A DNA stretch of 64,000 nt, taken from NCBI GenBank assembly GCA_040269895.1, contig CP158568.1:4306001-4370000 (forward strand). Reading direction: 5' to 3'. A program made the translations under genes and the position numbers. This DNA comes from Ancalomicrobiaceae bacterium S20. GTDB taxonomy: Bacteria; Pseudomonadota; Alphaproteobacteria; Rhizobiales; Ancalomicrobiaceae. Positions 55,745-64,000 of the stretch are shown here, one piece after another. Position 1 is the first letter of the stretch. Every line of letters starts with the position of its first letter. The notes beneath the pieces are model-generated. The model saw only the letters and a list, made by a program, of their open reading frames with translations, made no database searches and was not told the origin of the DNA.

Positions 55745-58242
55745 TCAGGCGATCCGTCGGTTCGCGACGCCGTCTTCGGCCCCGGCCGTGTCCGTCAGCA
55801 TGGCCTCGATGCGGTCGGGGGCGACCGGACGGCTGAACAGATAGCCCTGCATCTCGTCGCAGGCGTGGTTGGCGAGGAAGGCGGCCTGTTCCTCGGTCTC
55901 GACGCCTTCCGCCACGACGCTCAGCTTCAGCGCCTTAGCCATGCCGATCACGGCCTGCGAGATCGCGGCATCCTCGCTGTCGCCCGGCAGGTCGCGGACG
56001 AAGGAGCGGTCGATCTTGATCGTGTCGACCGGCAGCTTCTTCAAGAGCGACATCGACGAATAGCCGGTGCCGAAGTCGTCGATGGCGATCCGGATGCCGC
56101 GGCTGCGAATATCTTCGAGCAGATGGCTCGCGTGATAGACGTCGCGCATCATCGTGCTCTCGGTGATCTCGATCTGCAGCAGATCGGGCCGCATGCCGCT
56201 CAGGGTGAGTGCGGCGTCGATATCGGTGCTGAGGCCGCCGTCGGAGAACTGGCGCGGCGACAGGTTCACCGCCATCGAGATCGGCGGCAGGCCGCGTGCC
56301 CGCCAGGCGGCGGCCTGCTGACAGGCCTCGTTGAGGACCCAGCGGCCGATCGGGACGATCAGGCCGGTCTCCTCCGCCACGGCGATGAACTGGTCCGGCG
56401 GAACCTCGCCCCGCTCCGGACACGACCAGCGCAGCAGGGCCTCGACGCCGGTGATCCGGCGCGTCGCGACATTGACCTTCGGCTGATAGAGCAGGCGGAA
56501 CTGGTCGAGCCGCAGCGCGTGGCGGAGCTGGGATTCCATGATCAGCCGCTCGACCGACATCGGCTTGGCGCGCGCCGAGAAGAAGCGGAAGCCGTTCTTG
56601 CCTTCCTCCTTGGCGCGGTACATGGCGACGTCGGCGTTCTTGGTCAGCGTCGCCTCGTCCTCGCCGTCGGACGGGTAGAGCGCGATGCCGATGCTCGCGG
56701 TGGTTCGGCATTCGACGCCGCAGAGCAGCAGCGGCTCGCTGACCGCGCGCAGGATCTCACGCGCCGCGGCGCCGACCGAACCGGCGTCCTCGGCATTCTT
56801 CAGCACGACCACGAATTCGTCGCCGCCAAGCCGCGCGACCACGTCGGTCGGCTCCAGGCATCGGCCGAGGCGGCCGGCGATCTCGACCAGCAGCTCGTCG
56901 CCCGCGACATGGCCCAGGGAGTCGTTGATCACCTTGAAGCGGTCGATGTCGATGAACAGCACGGCGAAGCGGTTGGCGGCGCGGCGGGCGACGCGGATCG
57001 CCTCGTGCAGCAGCACGTTGAAGTTCGCCCGGTTCGGCAGGCCGGTCAGGCCGTCGTGGGTGGCGAGATACTTCACCCGTTCGTCGGCGCGGGCCTTCTC
57101 CTCGGCGCGCTGGAAGTTCTCCAGGGCGAAGGAAACGTTGTTGGCGAGCCGGTGCAGCAGTTCGACCAGATCGGGCGTGAAGGCATTCACTTCGCTCGAC
57201 AGGAACACCAGCACGCCGACCGCCCGACCGTTGCTGATCAGAGGCAGCGAAGCGCCGGACCGGTTGCCTTCGCGCCGGGCCCGCTCGTGAAAGGCCGTGC
57301 CGCGCGCGTCGGCGAGATAGTCGTTGATCACACAGGGCTGCATGGTCCGGAAGGCGCGGCCGCTCATGCCGAGACCTTCCGGGCAGGCATCGGTCACCGC
57401 GATACGCACGGTCTTCTGCAGGTGCGCCTTCGGTCCGGCCCAGGCGACCACGCGCATGTAGGTCTCGCCGGGTTCGGCGAGCGCGATGATGGTGGAGGCG
57501 AACTTGCCGCCATGGACGGCCGCGCGGCAGACGCGCCGGAACAGGTCGTCGCGGGTGCGGGCGCGGATGATCGCCTCGTTGGTGGCGCTCAGCGCCGCGA
57601 ACATGCGCGTCAGCCGTTCGCGCTGGGCCTCCGCCCGCCGGCGTTCCTCGCCGCGCTCGAAGTTGTCCAGTGCGAAGACGATGTTCTCGGCGAGCCGCTG
57701 CAGCAGCTCCACGAAGTCGGGGGTGAAGTTCTCCGATTGGCTCGACGAGAAGGCGAGCACGCCGATCACCTCGCCGCCGCGCAGCAGCGGCACGGCAGCG
57801 GCCGACGAGCCATAGGGCGCCAGGGCGACCGCATCGGTGCTCAGCACGGGGCGGCGGTCGCGGTAGGCCGCGGCGATGATCGCGGTGGCGCCGTCCGTCG
57901 CGGTGATTTCGATGTCAACGGGTTCGGCCCGGCGCAGCGAGGCGCCGGCCATGGCGACGATGGTTAGACGACCGGCGTCCGGGGCCGCCAGGGCGATGAC
58001 CATGGAGGCGAACTTGCCGCCGCGGCGGCGGCGCTGACGAGGCGAAACAGCTCCTCGCGGGACCGTGCGCGCATGATCGCGGCATTGGTCGCGCCGAGCG
58101 TCGCCAGCATGCGGGCGACTTGGTCCAGCCGCTGCGCCGCCGCGTGGCCGGTATCGGGATCGCCGCGTCGCGGCCGAACATTCGATCTCGTCACCGAACA
58201 AAGCCGTTTCACATGGGTCCGACCGGTGTTCGATCGGAACAA
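55745..58242 (-). pseudogene. GAF-GAF-GGDEF-EAL cyclic-di-GMP protein, frameshifted near the N-terminus
   Basis: The first frame encodes a linker and the start of GAF1 (LATLGATNAAIMRARSREEL); the second, from about 58015, encodes the rest of GAF1 (GGKFASMVIALAAPD), a second GAF with the parallel GGKFASTIIALAEPG, a GGDEF domain with intact RLGGDEFVVVL, and an EAL domain with EALLRW and DFGTGYSSMSLLKKL. The intact signatures suggest both diguanylate cyclase and phosphodiesterase potential, under GAF-sensed ligand control. The missing base is in a GCC/GCG run at 58017-58032; corrected length is 832. Soluble, no membrane span. Confidence 0.88.
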
Positions 58243-58334
58243 GACATTTCTGCACTATGCCCGACAGACCTAAATTCGCGGTTACTGGCAAAAGCGTGCG
58301 GCCTCAACTCCTTGTCAGTAACTGGAATTTTTGT

Positions 58335-59243
58335 TCAACCCGAGAACGTCGCGGCAGTCTTCAGGCCGAGCTCCGACAATCGCTGTTCCAGAGCCGCGAT
58401 GAACACGCGCGTCTTCGGCAGCACCTGCCGGGCCGTCGGGTAGACCGCCCAGATCGCCAGGGCGCTCGGTGCGGCATCGTCGAGCCGGATCGGGATCAGC
58501 CGGCCGGCGGCGATGTCCTCGGCGATGTTCCACTCGGCCAGGATCGCCAGGCCGAGGCCGGCGAGGCAGGTCTCATAGATCGCGTCGATCGTGTTCGACG
58601 CGAAGCGACCGGCGACGCCGATGCGCGTTTCCCGCCCCTCGCGCAGGAAGCTCCATTGCGTCGTCTCCGACAGGGGCAGGCAGTCGTGGTCGCGCAGATC
58701 GGCGAGGCGGGTCGGCGCCCCACGCCGTGCGAGATAGGCGGGGGCCGCGACCAGCAGCCGCGGGCTCGGCGCCAGCCGGCGGGCGACGAGGCCGTTTTCG
58801 GCCAGCGGCGCGATGCGGATCGCGAGGTCGAGGCCGCTTCCGACAATGTCGGACGGCAGATCGCTCAGCTGCAGGTCGATGGCGAGTTCGGGATTGGCGG
58901 CGAGCAGTGGGCCGATCAGCGGCAGGACGATCCGGCGGCCGAACATTACCGAGGTCGACACGCGCAGGCGACCGGCGGCGCCGGTGCTGGCCGAGCGCAG
59001 CAGCGCCCGTCCCGTGGCCGCGCTGTCGAGCATGGTTTCGGCGAAGGGCAGGAAGGCTTCGCCCTCCGGCGTCGGCGACGAGGCGCGGGTGGTCCGATGC
59101 AGCAGGCGTACGCCGAGCTCGCGCTCCAGGGCCACCAGCCGGCGCGAGGTCAGCATCGGCGAGATGCCGAGCCGGCGTGCGGCACCGGAGAGGCTGCCGG
59201 TCGCGGCCGCCTCGACGAAGACGGCGACGGCATCGATGTCCAT
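58335..59243 (-). CDS. LysR-family regulator
   Basis: A 302-residue LysR-type regulator. The winged helix-turn-helix is at residues 1-60 (FVEAAATGSLSGAARRLGIS, SRRLVALERELGVRLLHRTT); the ligand-binding domain follows. It is divergent from an MFS transporter gene and separated by a 250-bp region with an 11-bp inverted repeat, so it probably controls that gene and itself. Confidence 0.93.
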   Translation of the reverse strand: MDIDAVAVFVEAAATGSLSGAARRLGISPMLTSRRLVALERELGVRLLHRTTRASSPTPEGEAFLPFAETMLDSAATGRALLRSASTGAAGRLRVSTSVMFGRRIVLPLIGPLLAANPELAIDLQLSDLPSDIVGSGLDLAIRIAPLAENGLVARRLAPSPRLLVAAPAYLARRGAPTRLADLRDHDCLPLSETTQWSFLREGRETRIGVAGRFASNTIDAIYETCLAGLGLAILAEWNIAEDIAAGRLIPIRLDDAAPSALAIWAVYPTARQVLPKTRVFIAALEQRLSELGLKTAATFSG

Positions 59244-59258
59244 CGTGGTGATCTCGCC

Positions 59259-59316
59259 TTATCCATTTTTGATAGACCGGCTGGTCGTTTCCCCTCGATA
59301 CTGCGAAAATGGATAA
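59259..59316. promoter_or_regulatory. Long inverted repeat between LysR and MFS genes
   Basis: TTATCCATTTT (59259-59269) and AAAATGGATAA (59306-59316) are exact inverse copies separated by 36 bases, in an AT-rich island between divergent genes. The layout fits paired recognition sites for the LysR protein, which binds as a tetramer and can loop DNA. Confidence 0.6.
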
Positions 59317-59493
59317 GCTGCTACATGGGCGGCACGGAATTTCCGCCCCGTCTCTTTCCCGTCCGACGCGGGGGTGCCTGTTCCGGGTCTCGTCAGACCC
59401 GAGCGCGGTGCTGCGCCGGACCTTCAACGGAGCGATCGCCGGACCCCGCCGCACGGCGGCCGGTTCGGCGGGTCGCGCTCCGGGAGCCGTGCC

Positions 59494-60711
59494 ATGTCTC
59501 AGCACACCGCATCCGATCCCGCCGCCACATCCGTCCTGGGGCGTGGTCTCATCCTTCTGATGGCGACCGCCACCGGCGTCGCGGTCGCCAACATCTATTA
59601 CAACCAGCCGATGCTCGGCGTGATCGAGGCGGATCTGCCGCCATCGCCGCTCGCCGGGTTCATCCCGACCGCGACCCAGCTCGGCTATGCTGCCGGGCTG
59701 TTCCTGGTGGTGCCGCTCGGCGACATCGTCGAGCGGCGGCGGTTGATCACGATCCAGTTCGCGCTGCTCGCGCTGGCGCTGGCCGCCGCGGCGCTGGCGC
59801 CGAACGCGCTGGCGCTCGCCGCCGCTTCGGTGCTGATCGGCATGGGATCGTCGGTCGCGCAGCAGATCGTCCCCTTCGCGGCGGCGCTGAGCGCGCCCGG
59901 CCGGCAAGGGCGGACGATCGGCACGGTCATGGCCGGTCTGTTGTGCGGCATCCTGTTCAGCCGGACGCTGGCGGGCTTCGTCGCCACCCATGCCGGATGG
60001 CGCGCGATGTTCGGGCTCGGCGTGCCGCTGGCGCTCGCCGCGGCGGCGGTGATGCGCGCGACGCTGCCGCGCTCCGTGCCGACCGCGACGATCGGCTACG
60101 GCGCCGCACTCGTGTCGCTCGGCCGGCTGTGGCGGCACCATCCGGCGCTCCGGCGGGCGACCTACACGCAGGCCGCGTTGTTCGGCGCTTTCTCGGCGTT
60201 CTGGACCGTGCTCGCGTTCCATCTCGCCGAGCCGCACTTCGGCCTCGGGGCCGACTTCGCCGGCCTGTTCGGCCTGATCGGCGCGGCCGGCGTCTTCGCG
60301 GCGCCGCTCGCCGGCACGCTCGCCGACCGTCGCGGCCCGCGTGCGGTCATCGCGGCGGGGGCTGCGACCGTGCTCGTGTCCTGGCTGGTGTTCGTCGGCT
60401 GGAACAGCCTCGCCGGACTGGTCGTCGGTGTGCTGTTGCTCGATTTCGGCGCCCAGAGTGCGCTGATCTCGCACCAACACCTCGTCTATGCGCTCGAGCC
60501 GGCGGCGCGCTCGCGGCTCAACACCGTATTCATGACCGGCATGTTCCTCGGCGGTGCGCTCGGCTCGGCCGGCGCGACGGCGGCCTGGATGCAGGGTGGC
60601 TGGACGGCGGTCGGCCTGTTCGGCGTGGCGCTCGGCGCGATGGCGCTGGGGGTCACGGCGCTTGCCCGCACCCGGCGCGGACATCCTCAGACGAAGACGG
60701 CGGCGCATTGA
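59494..60711 (+). CDS. MFS transporter (drug/sugar efflux type)
   Basis: A 405-residue transporter with twelve predicted membrane spans. ANIYYNQPMLGVIEADLP in the first span region, VPLGDIVERRR in the first cytoplasmic loop (a DxxxRR motif A) and ATQLGYAAGLFLVVPLGDIV are typical of the YnfM/AraJ-like efflux group. Its cargo is unknown. GGGAG precedes the ATG at 59494. Divergent from a LysR gene. Confidence 0.9.
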   Translation: MSQHTASDPAATSVLGRGLILLMATATGVAVANIYYNQPMLGVIEADLPPSPLAGFIPTATQLGYAAGLFLVVPLGDIVERRRLITIQFALLALALAAAALAPNALALAAASVLIGMGSSVAQQIVPFAAALSAPGRQGRTIGTVMAGLLCGILFSRTLAGFVATHAGWRAMFGLGVPLALAAAAVMRATLPRSVPTATIGYGAALVSLGRLWRHHPALRRATYTQAALFGAFSAFWTVLAFHLAEPHFGLGADFAGLFGLIGAAGVFAAPLAGTLADRRGPRAVIAAGAATVLVSWLVFVGWNSLAGLVVGVLLLDFGAQSALISHQHLVYALEPAARSRLNTVFMTGMFLGGALGSAGATAAWMQGGWTAVGLFGVALGAMALGVTALARTRRGHPQTKTAAH

Positions 60712-60738
60712 GCGCCGCCGAGGGCTGACCGTCGACCG

Positions 60739-61660
60739 TCACAGCGGCGCGACGGTCGAGCCTTCGATCAGGCCGCGGCAGGCGGAGACCTCCGCGGCCA
60801 TGACATCGAAAGCCCCGGACCCGCGCCGCGTGGCGCAGGTCCGGGTGGGTCAGCAGCCAGAGATCGGTCGCGAAAGCCTCGACCAGCGGGCCGAGACGGC
60901 GCAGGCCCGGGCGCGAATCACCGACGAAGCAGGGCAGGTGGCCGACGCCGACGCCGGCCTCGATCGCCTCGGCGAGGCCGAGCACCGTGTCGATGCGATA
61001 GGCGATCCGCTCCGGCGCGACGTGGTCGCGCACATGGCGCACCGCCGCCAGGCCGGCGAGACTTTCGCCGAGCGACACCCAATCCCGCTCATAGAGGCTC
61101 GCCGCGTCGACCGGTTCGGGGCGTGGAAACGCGCTCTCGGCGCCATAGAGCGCCCAGCCGATCCGCGCCAGGCGTCGGCCGATCAGCGTCTCCGGCGGCG
61201 CATCGGTCGCCCGGATCGCGACGTCGGAGTCGCGCTTGGACAGGTTCAGAGCGCGGTTGCCGATCACGATGTCGAGCCGGACCTTCGGGTACTGGCGCCG
61301 GAAGCGGGCGAGCATCGGCGTCAGCAGATGGATCAGCAGCGAGTCGTTGGTGGTGACGCGCAATTCGCCGCTCGGCTCGGGCTCGCGCCCGGACAGGCGG
61401 CGGGTCAACGAGGTGATTTCGCCGTCGAGCCGCTCGGCGACCGCGACGATCTCCTCGCCGGCCGGCGTCGGCACGTAGCCGGTGCGCAGCCGCTCGAACA
61501 ACCGGACACCCAGGCCCGCCTCGATCTGATTCAGCCGGCGGAACACGGTCGAGTGGTCGATGCCGAGCGCGGCGGCGGCCGCGGGCAGCGACCGCGTCTC
61601 GGCGATCACGGCCACGACGCGGAAATCATCCCAGTTCAGCGTGCGTTGGGGGATGGCCAT
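60739..61660 (-). pseudogene. LysR-family regulator, frameshifted at the C-terminus
   Basis: The helix-turn-helix (DDFRVVAVIAETRSLPAAAA, HSTVFRRLNQIEAGLGVRLF) and ligand domain are intact. Near the end, one extra C in CCCC at 60813-60816 throws the frame; removing it gives the ending VRAFDVMAAEVSACRGLIEG and a stop at 60739, for 306 residues. As written, the frame instead runs to 60653 and overlaps the MFS gene. The start is ATG 61660; ATG 61687 is possible. It is divergent from a dioxygenase/esterase pair with a palindrome between. Confidence 0.85.
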
Positions 61661-61712
61661 GGTCGTCTCGATCTTTCCTCTGCGCAATGATTATTGGATC
61701 AGTGCGAAGGTA

Positions 61713-61732
61713 CGATTGCAAGCATGCAATCG
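61713..61732. promoter_or_regulatory. LysR-box palindrome upstream of the dioxygenase gene
   Basis: CGATTGCA-AGCA-TGCAATCG is a perfect 8-bp inverted repeat with a 4-base centre and contains the T-N11-A core expected of LysR operators. It lies between the divergent LysR and dioxygenase genes. Confidence 0.7.
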
Positions 61733-61817
61733 AAATGAGGTGCACCAGAGCGAGGGACGTCCTATCTGTCTGGTCATCGGAACGCCCGGCCACGAACTCG
61801 GGCAGGAGTGACCCAAG

Positions 61818-62762
61818 ATGACCAAGGGTATCCATCATGTCACCGCGATCGCCGGACCGGCGGCTCGCAATCTCGATTTCTACACCCGCGTCCTCGGACA
61901 GCGTCTGGTGAAGAAGACCGTCAACTTCGACGATCCGGGTACTTACCACTTCTATTTCGGCGACGAGATCGGCCATCCCGGCACGATCCTGACCTTCTTC
62001 CCCTGGGCCAATGTCGCGGCCGGCCGGCTCGGCGTCGGTGAGACGTCGGAGACGGCCTACCGGGTGCCGGCGGCCTCGATCGGCTGGTGGACGCAGCGCT
62101 TCATCGAGAAGGGCGTGCCGCACGAGGCGCCGGAGAAGCGTTTCGGCCAGACCGTGCTGCCGTTCCGCGATCCGGACGGCATGCGGCTCGCGCTGGTCGG
62201 CGTGCCGGGCATCGAGGCCGAAGCGGCCTGGACGACCGGCGACGTGCCGGCCGAGCATGCGCTGCGCGGCTTCTTTGGCGTGACGCTGCTGCTCGACAAG
62301 ACCGAGGCGACCGGCGCGATCCTGACTGACGTGCTCGGCTTCAGCGAGACCGGCCGGGAGGGCAACCTGACCCGCTACGGCACGGAGGCCGGCGCCGGTG
62401 GCGTTGTCGATCTGCGCGCGGCCGGCGGCTTCCTGCCGGCGCGGCCGGGCGCGGGCTCGGTGCATCACGTCGCCTTCCGGGCGGCGAACGATGCCGAGCA
62501 GGCGGCGATGGTCGAGAAGCTTGTCGCCAACCACAATGTCCGCGTCACGCCGCAGGCCGATCGCAACTACTTCCGTTCGGTCTACTTCCGTGAGCCCGGC
62601 GGCGTGCTGTTCGAGATCGCCACCGACGAGCCGGGCTTCGCGGTCGACGAGCCGGTCGAGAGCCTCGGCACCGCGCTGAAGCTGCCGGCCCAGTACGAGC
62701 GCCACCGCGCGCGGATCGAGGCGGTGTTGCCGGATCTGACGCCGGCCGAGGCGACCGCCTGA
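61818..62762 (+). CDS. Ring-cleaving dioxygenase of the glyoxalase fold (MhqO-like)
   Basis: A 314-residue vicinal-oxygen-chelate protein with two repeated beta-alpha-beta-beta-beta modules. Each half has a metal His (GIHHVTAIAGPAARN at the N-terminus; GSVHHVAFRAANDAEQ in the second half), and FREPGGVLFEIATDEPGF holds the Glu ligand. The nearest known class is the MhqO/MhqA hydroquinone dioxygenases. The gene starts at 61818, followed by an esterase gene. Confidence 0.85.
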   Translation: MTKGIHHVTAIAGPAARNLDFYTRVLGQRLVKKTVNFDDPGTYHFYFGDEIGHPGTILTFFPWANVAAGRLGVGETSETAYRVPAASIGWWTQRFIEKGVPHEAPEKRFGQTVLPFRDPDGMRLALVGVPGIEAEAAWTTGDVPAEHALRGFFGVTLLLDKTEATGAILTDVLGFSETGREGNLTRYGTEAGAGGVVDLRAAGGFLPARPGAGSVHHVAFRAANDAEQAAMVEKLVANHNVRVTPQADRNYFRSVYFREPGGVLFEIATDEPGFAVDEPVESLGTALKLPAQYERHRARIEAVLPDLTPAEATA

Positions 62763-62881
62763 CGATCGGCTGACGATCGATCCTGAACATCCCGATATCG
62801 GCCGGCCGCGGCGACGCGGCCGGCCATCGGCTCCCGTGCCGCTGCTTCGAGTGGCGCCGTCACGGGATCGAGGAGGTTTCC

Positions 62882-63517
62882 ATGGACACGCTCTCCCATA
62901 TCCATCGTTTCGTGCCGGGCGCCGATCCGGCCGCCACGCCGCTCCTGCTCCTGCATGGCACCGGCGGCGACGAGAACGATCTCCTGCCGCTCGGCCGGGC
63001 GCTGTCGCCCGGCGCGGCGCTGGTCTCGCCGCGCGGCCGCGTGCTCGAACACGGCATGCCGCGCTTCTTCCGCCGGATCGCGGAAGGCATTTTCGACGAG
63101 GATGACGTGCGTCGGCGGGCCGGCGAGCTGGCCGGGTTCGTCGCCGGAGCGCGGGCCGCTTACGGGCTCGGCGCGCCGATCGCGGTCGGCTACTCGAATG
63201 GCGCCAATATCGCCGCGGCGGTGCTGCTGACCCATCCGGGCGTGCTCGCCGGGGCGGTGCTGATCCGCCCGATGCAGCCGCTTGGCTCGACCGAGCCGGT
63301 GCGGCTCGACGGCACGCCGATCCTGATGCTGTCGGGCGCGCGCGATCCGATCGTGACCGCGGATGACGTCGGCGGGCTCGCCGAGCGGTTCCGGGCCGCG
63401 GGCGCTGCGGTCGACCACCGCACATTGCCGACCGGCCATCCGCTGACCCAGGCCGATGTCGATATCGCCCGGGCCTGGATCGCGGAAGCGGCGAAGGCCA
63501 TCGACCCGGTCCGCTGA
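62882..63517 (+). CDS. Alpha/beta hydrolase (MhqD / carboxylesterase type)
   Basis: A 211-residue hydrolase of the phospholipase/carboxylesterase family. LLLHGTGGDENDLLPL is the oxyanion loop, GYSNGANIAAAVLL the nucleophile elbow (Ser), with Asp in LSGARDPIV and His in LPTGHPLTQ. It follows the dioxygenase gene, the same order as mhqO-mhqD in quinone-resistance loci of Firmicutes. Substrate unproven. Confidence 0.88.
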   Translation: MDTLSHIHRFVPGADPAATPLLLLHGTGGDENDLLPLGRALSPGAALVSPRGRVLEHGMPRFFRRIAEGIFDEDDVRRRAGELAGFVAGARAAYGLGAPIAVGYSNGANIAAAVLLTHPGVLAGAVLIRPMQPLGSTEPVRLDGTPILMLSGARDPIVTADDVGGLAERFRAAGAAVDHRTLPTGHPLTQADVDIARAWIAEAAKAIDPVR

Positions 63518-63539
63518 CGCGGGTCGGATGACGGGTGCG

Positions 63540-63581
63540 AAAAAAAGCGGGCGGCGCCTCCGGGGGAGAGGCGCCGCCCGC
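63540..63581 (-). terminator. Strong terminator after katG
   Basis: On the minus strand GCGGGCGGCGCCTC, loop of 7, GAGGCGCCGCCCGC and seven Ts. A 14-bp perfect stem, 53 bases past the katG stop. Confidence 0.9.
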
Positions 63582-63633
63582 GCGTCCTTGTCGGAGCGGA
63601 TCGGGTGGGGGCGCCCGATCCGCTGGTTCCGGC

Positions 63634-64000
<367 letters not shown>

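Noticed and set aside
55271-57967. An 898-codon plus-strand open frame opposite the GGDEF-EAL gene
   Set aside because: Antisense shadow with no domain pattern; the minus-strand gene has intact GAF, GGDEF and EAL motifs.

Overview
The window is a GC-rich, tightly packed piece of an alphaproteobacterial chromosome, most likely from the order Hyphomicrobiales (Rhizobiales). Pointers are the ethylmalonyl-CoA pathway pair (malyl-CoA lyase and mesaconyl-CoA hydratase), an IalB-family protein, an Omp19-like protease-inhibitor lipoprotein, a DUF1674 (SDHAF4-like) protein, a 1,607-residue NAD-glutamate dehydrogenase, and two gene orders familiar from this group: aminotransferase-ftsK-lolA-xth, and purH-heparinase-rsmB-htpX-DUF1674. 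This assignment is an inference. I saw no rRNA, tRNA, CRISPR array, insertion sequence or prophage.

Layout. 1-9 kb: sbcD; a frameshifted WYL regulator; an orphan amino-acid-binding protein coupled to a P-loop kinase; two related exported Arg/Tyr/Trp-rich proteins around an acetyltransferase; a TetR regulator beside a frameshifted UbiH-type monooxygenase. 9-19 kb: tesB; glnK-amtB behind a sigma-54-type promoter; an aminotransferase, ftsK, lolA, xth. 19-26 kb: a parS-like palindrome, thpR, typA, then a papain-like peptidase translationally coupled to a chagasin-like inhibitor, a HAD phosphatase, an Omp19-like inhibitor lipoprotein and a DUF7662 protein. 26-35 kb: a minus-strand series with the ethylmalonyl-CoA genes, DUF429-pdxY, an FAD oxidoreductase, two related small membrane proteins and rlmN. 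35-44 kb: ialB, an ECF sigma factor, an M19 dipeptidase, a quinone oxidoreductase, a DUF1800 protein, DUF1232, an acetyltransferase, ppa and an AhpD-like protein. 44-58 kb: gdh, purH, heparinase, rsmB, htpX, DUF1674, and a GAF-GAF-GGDEF-EAL protein. 58-64 kb: a LysR/MFS divergent pair, a LysR/dioxygenase/esterase unit resembling quinone-resistance loci, and the 3' end of katG.

At least ten otherwise well-conserved genes are each split by one single-base frameshift, usually in a GC-rich run (WYL regulator, ubiH-like, amtB, ftsK, Omp19-like, a membrane protein, the ECF sigma factor, DUF1800, GGDEF-EAL, LysR). The density, and the presence of normally essential ftsK, argue for sequencing or assembly error rather than gene decay. 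I give the full reconstructed span for each.

The most interesting item is the four-base-overlapping papain-like peptidase and chagasin-type inhibitor (22140-23377), with a second predicted protease inhibitor 1 kb downstream and a promoter carrying two palindromes. It looks like a self-contained protease/inhibitor module.
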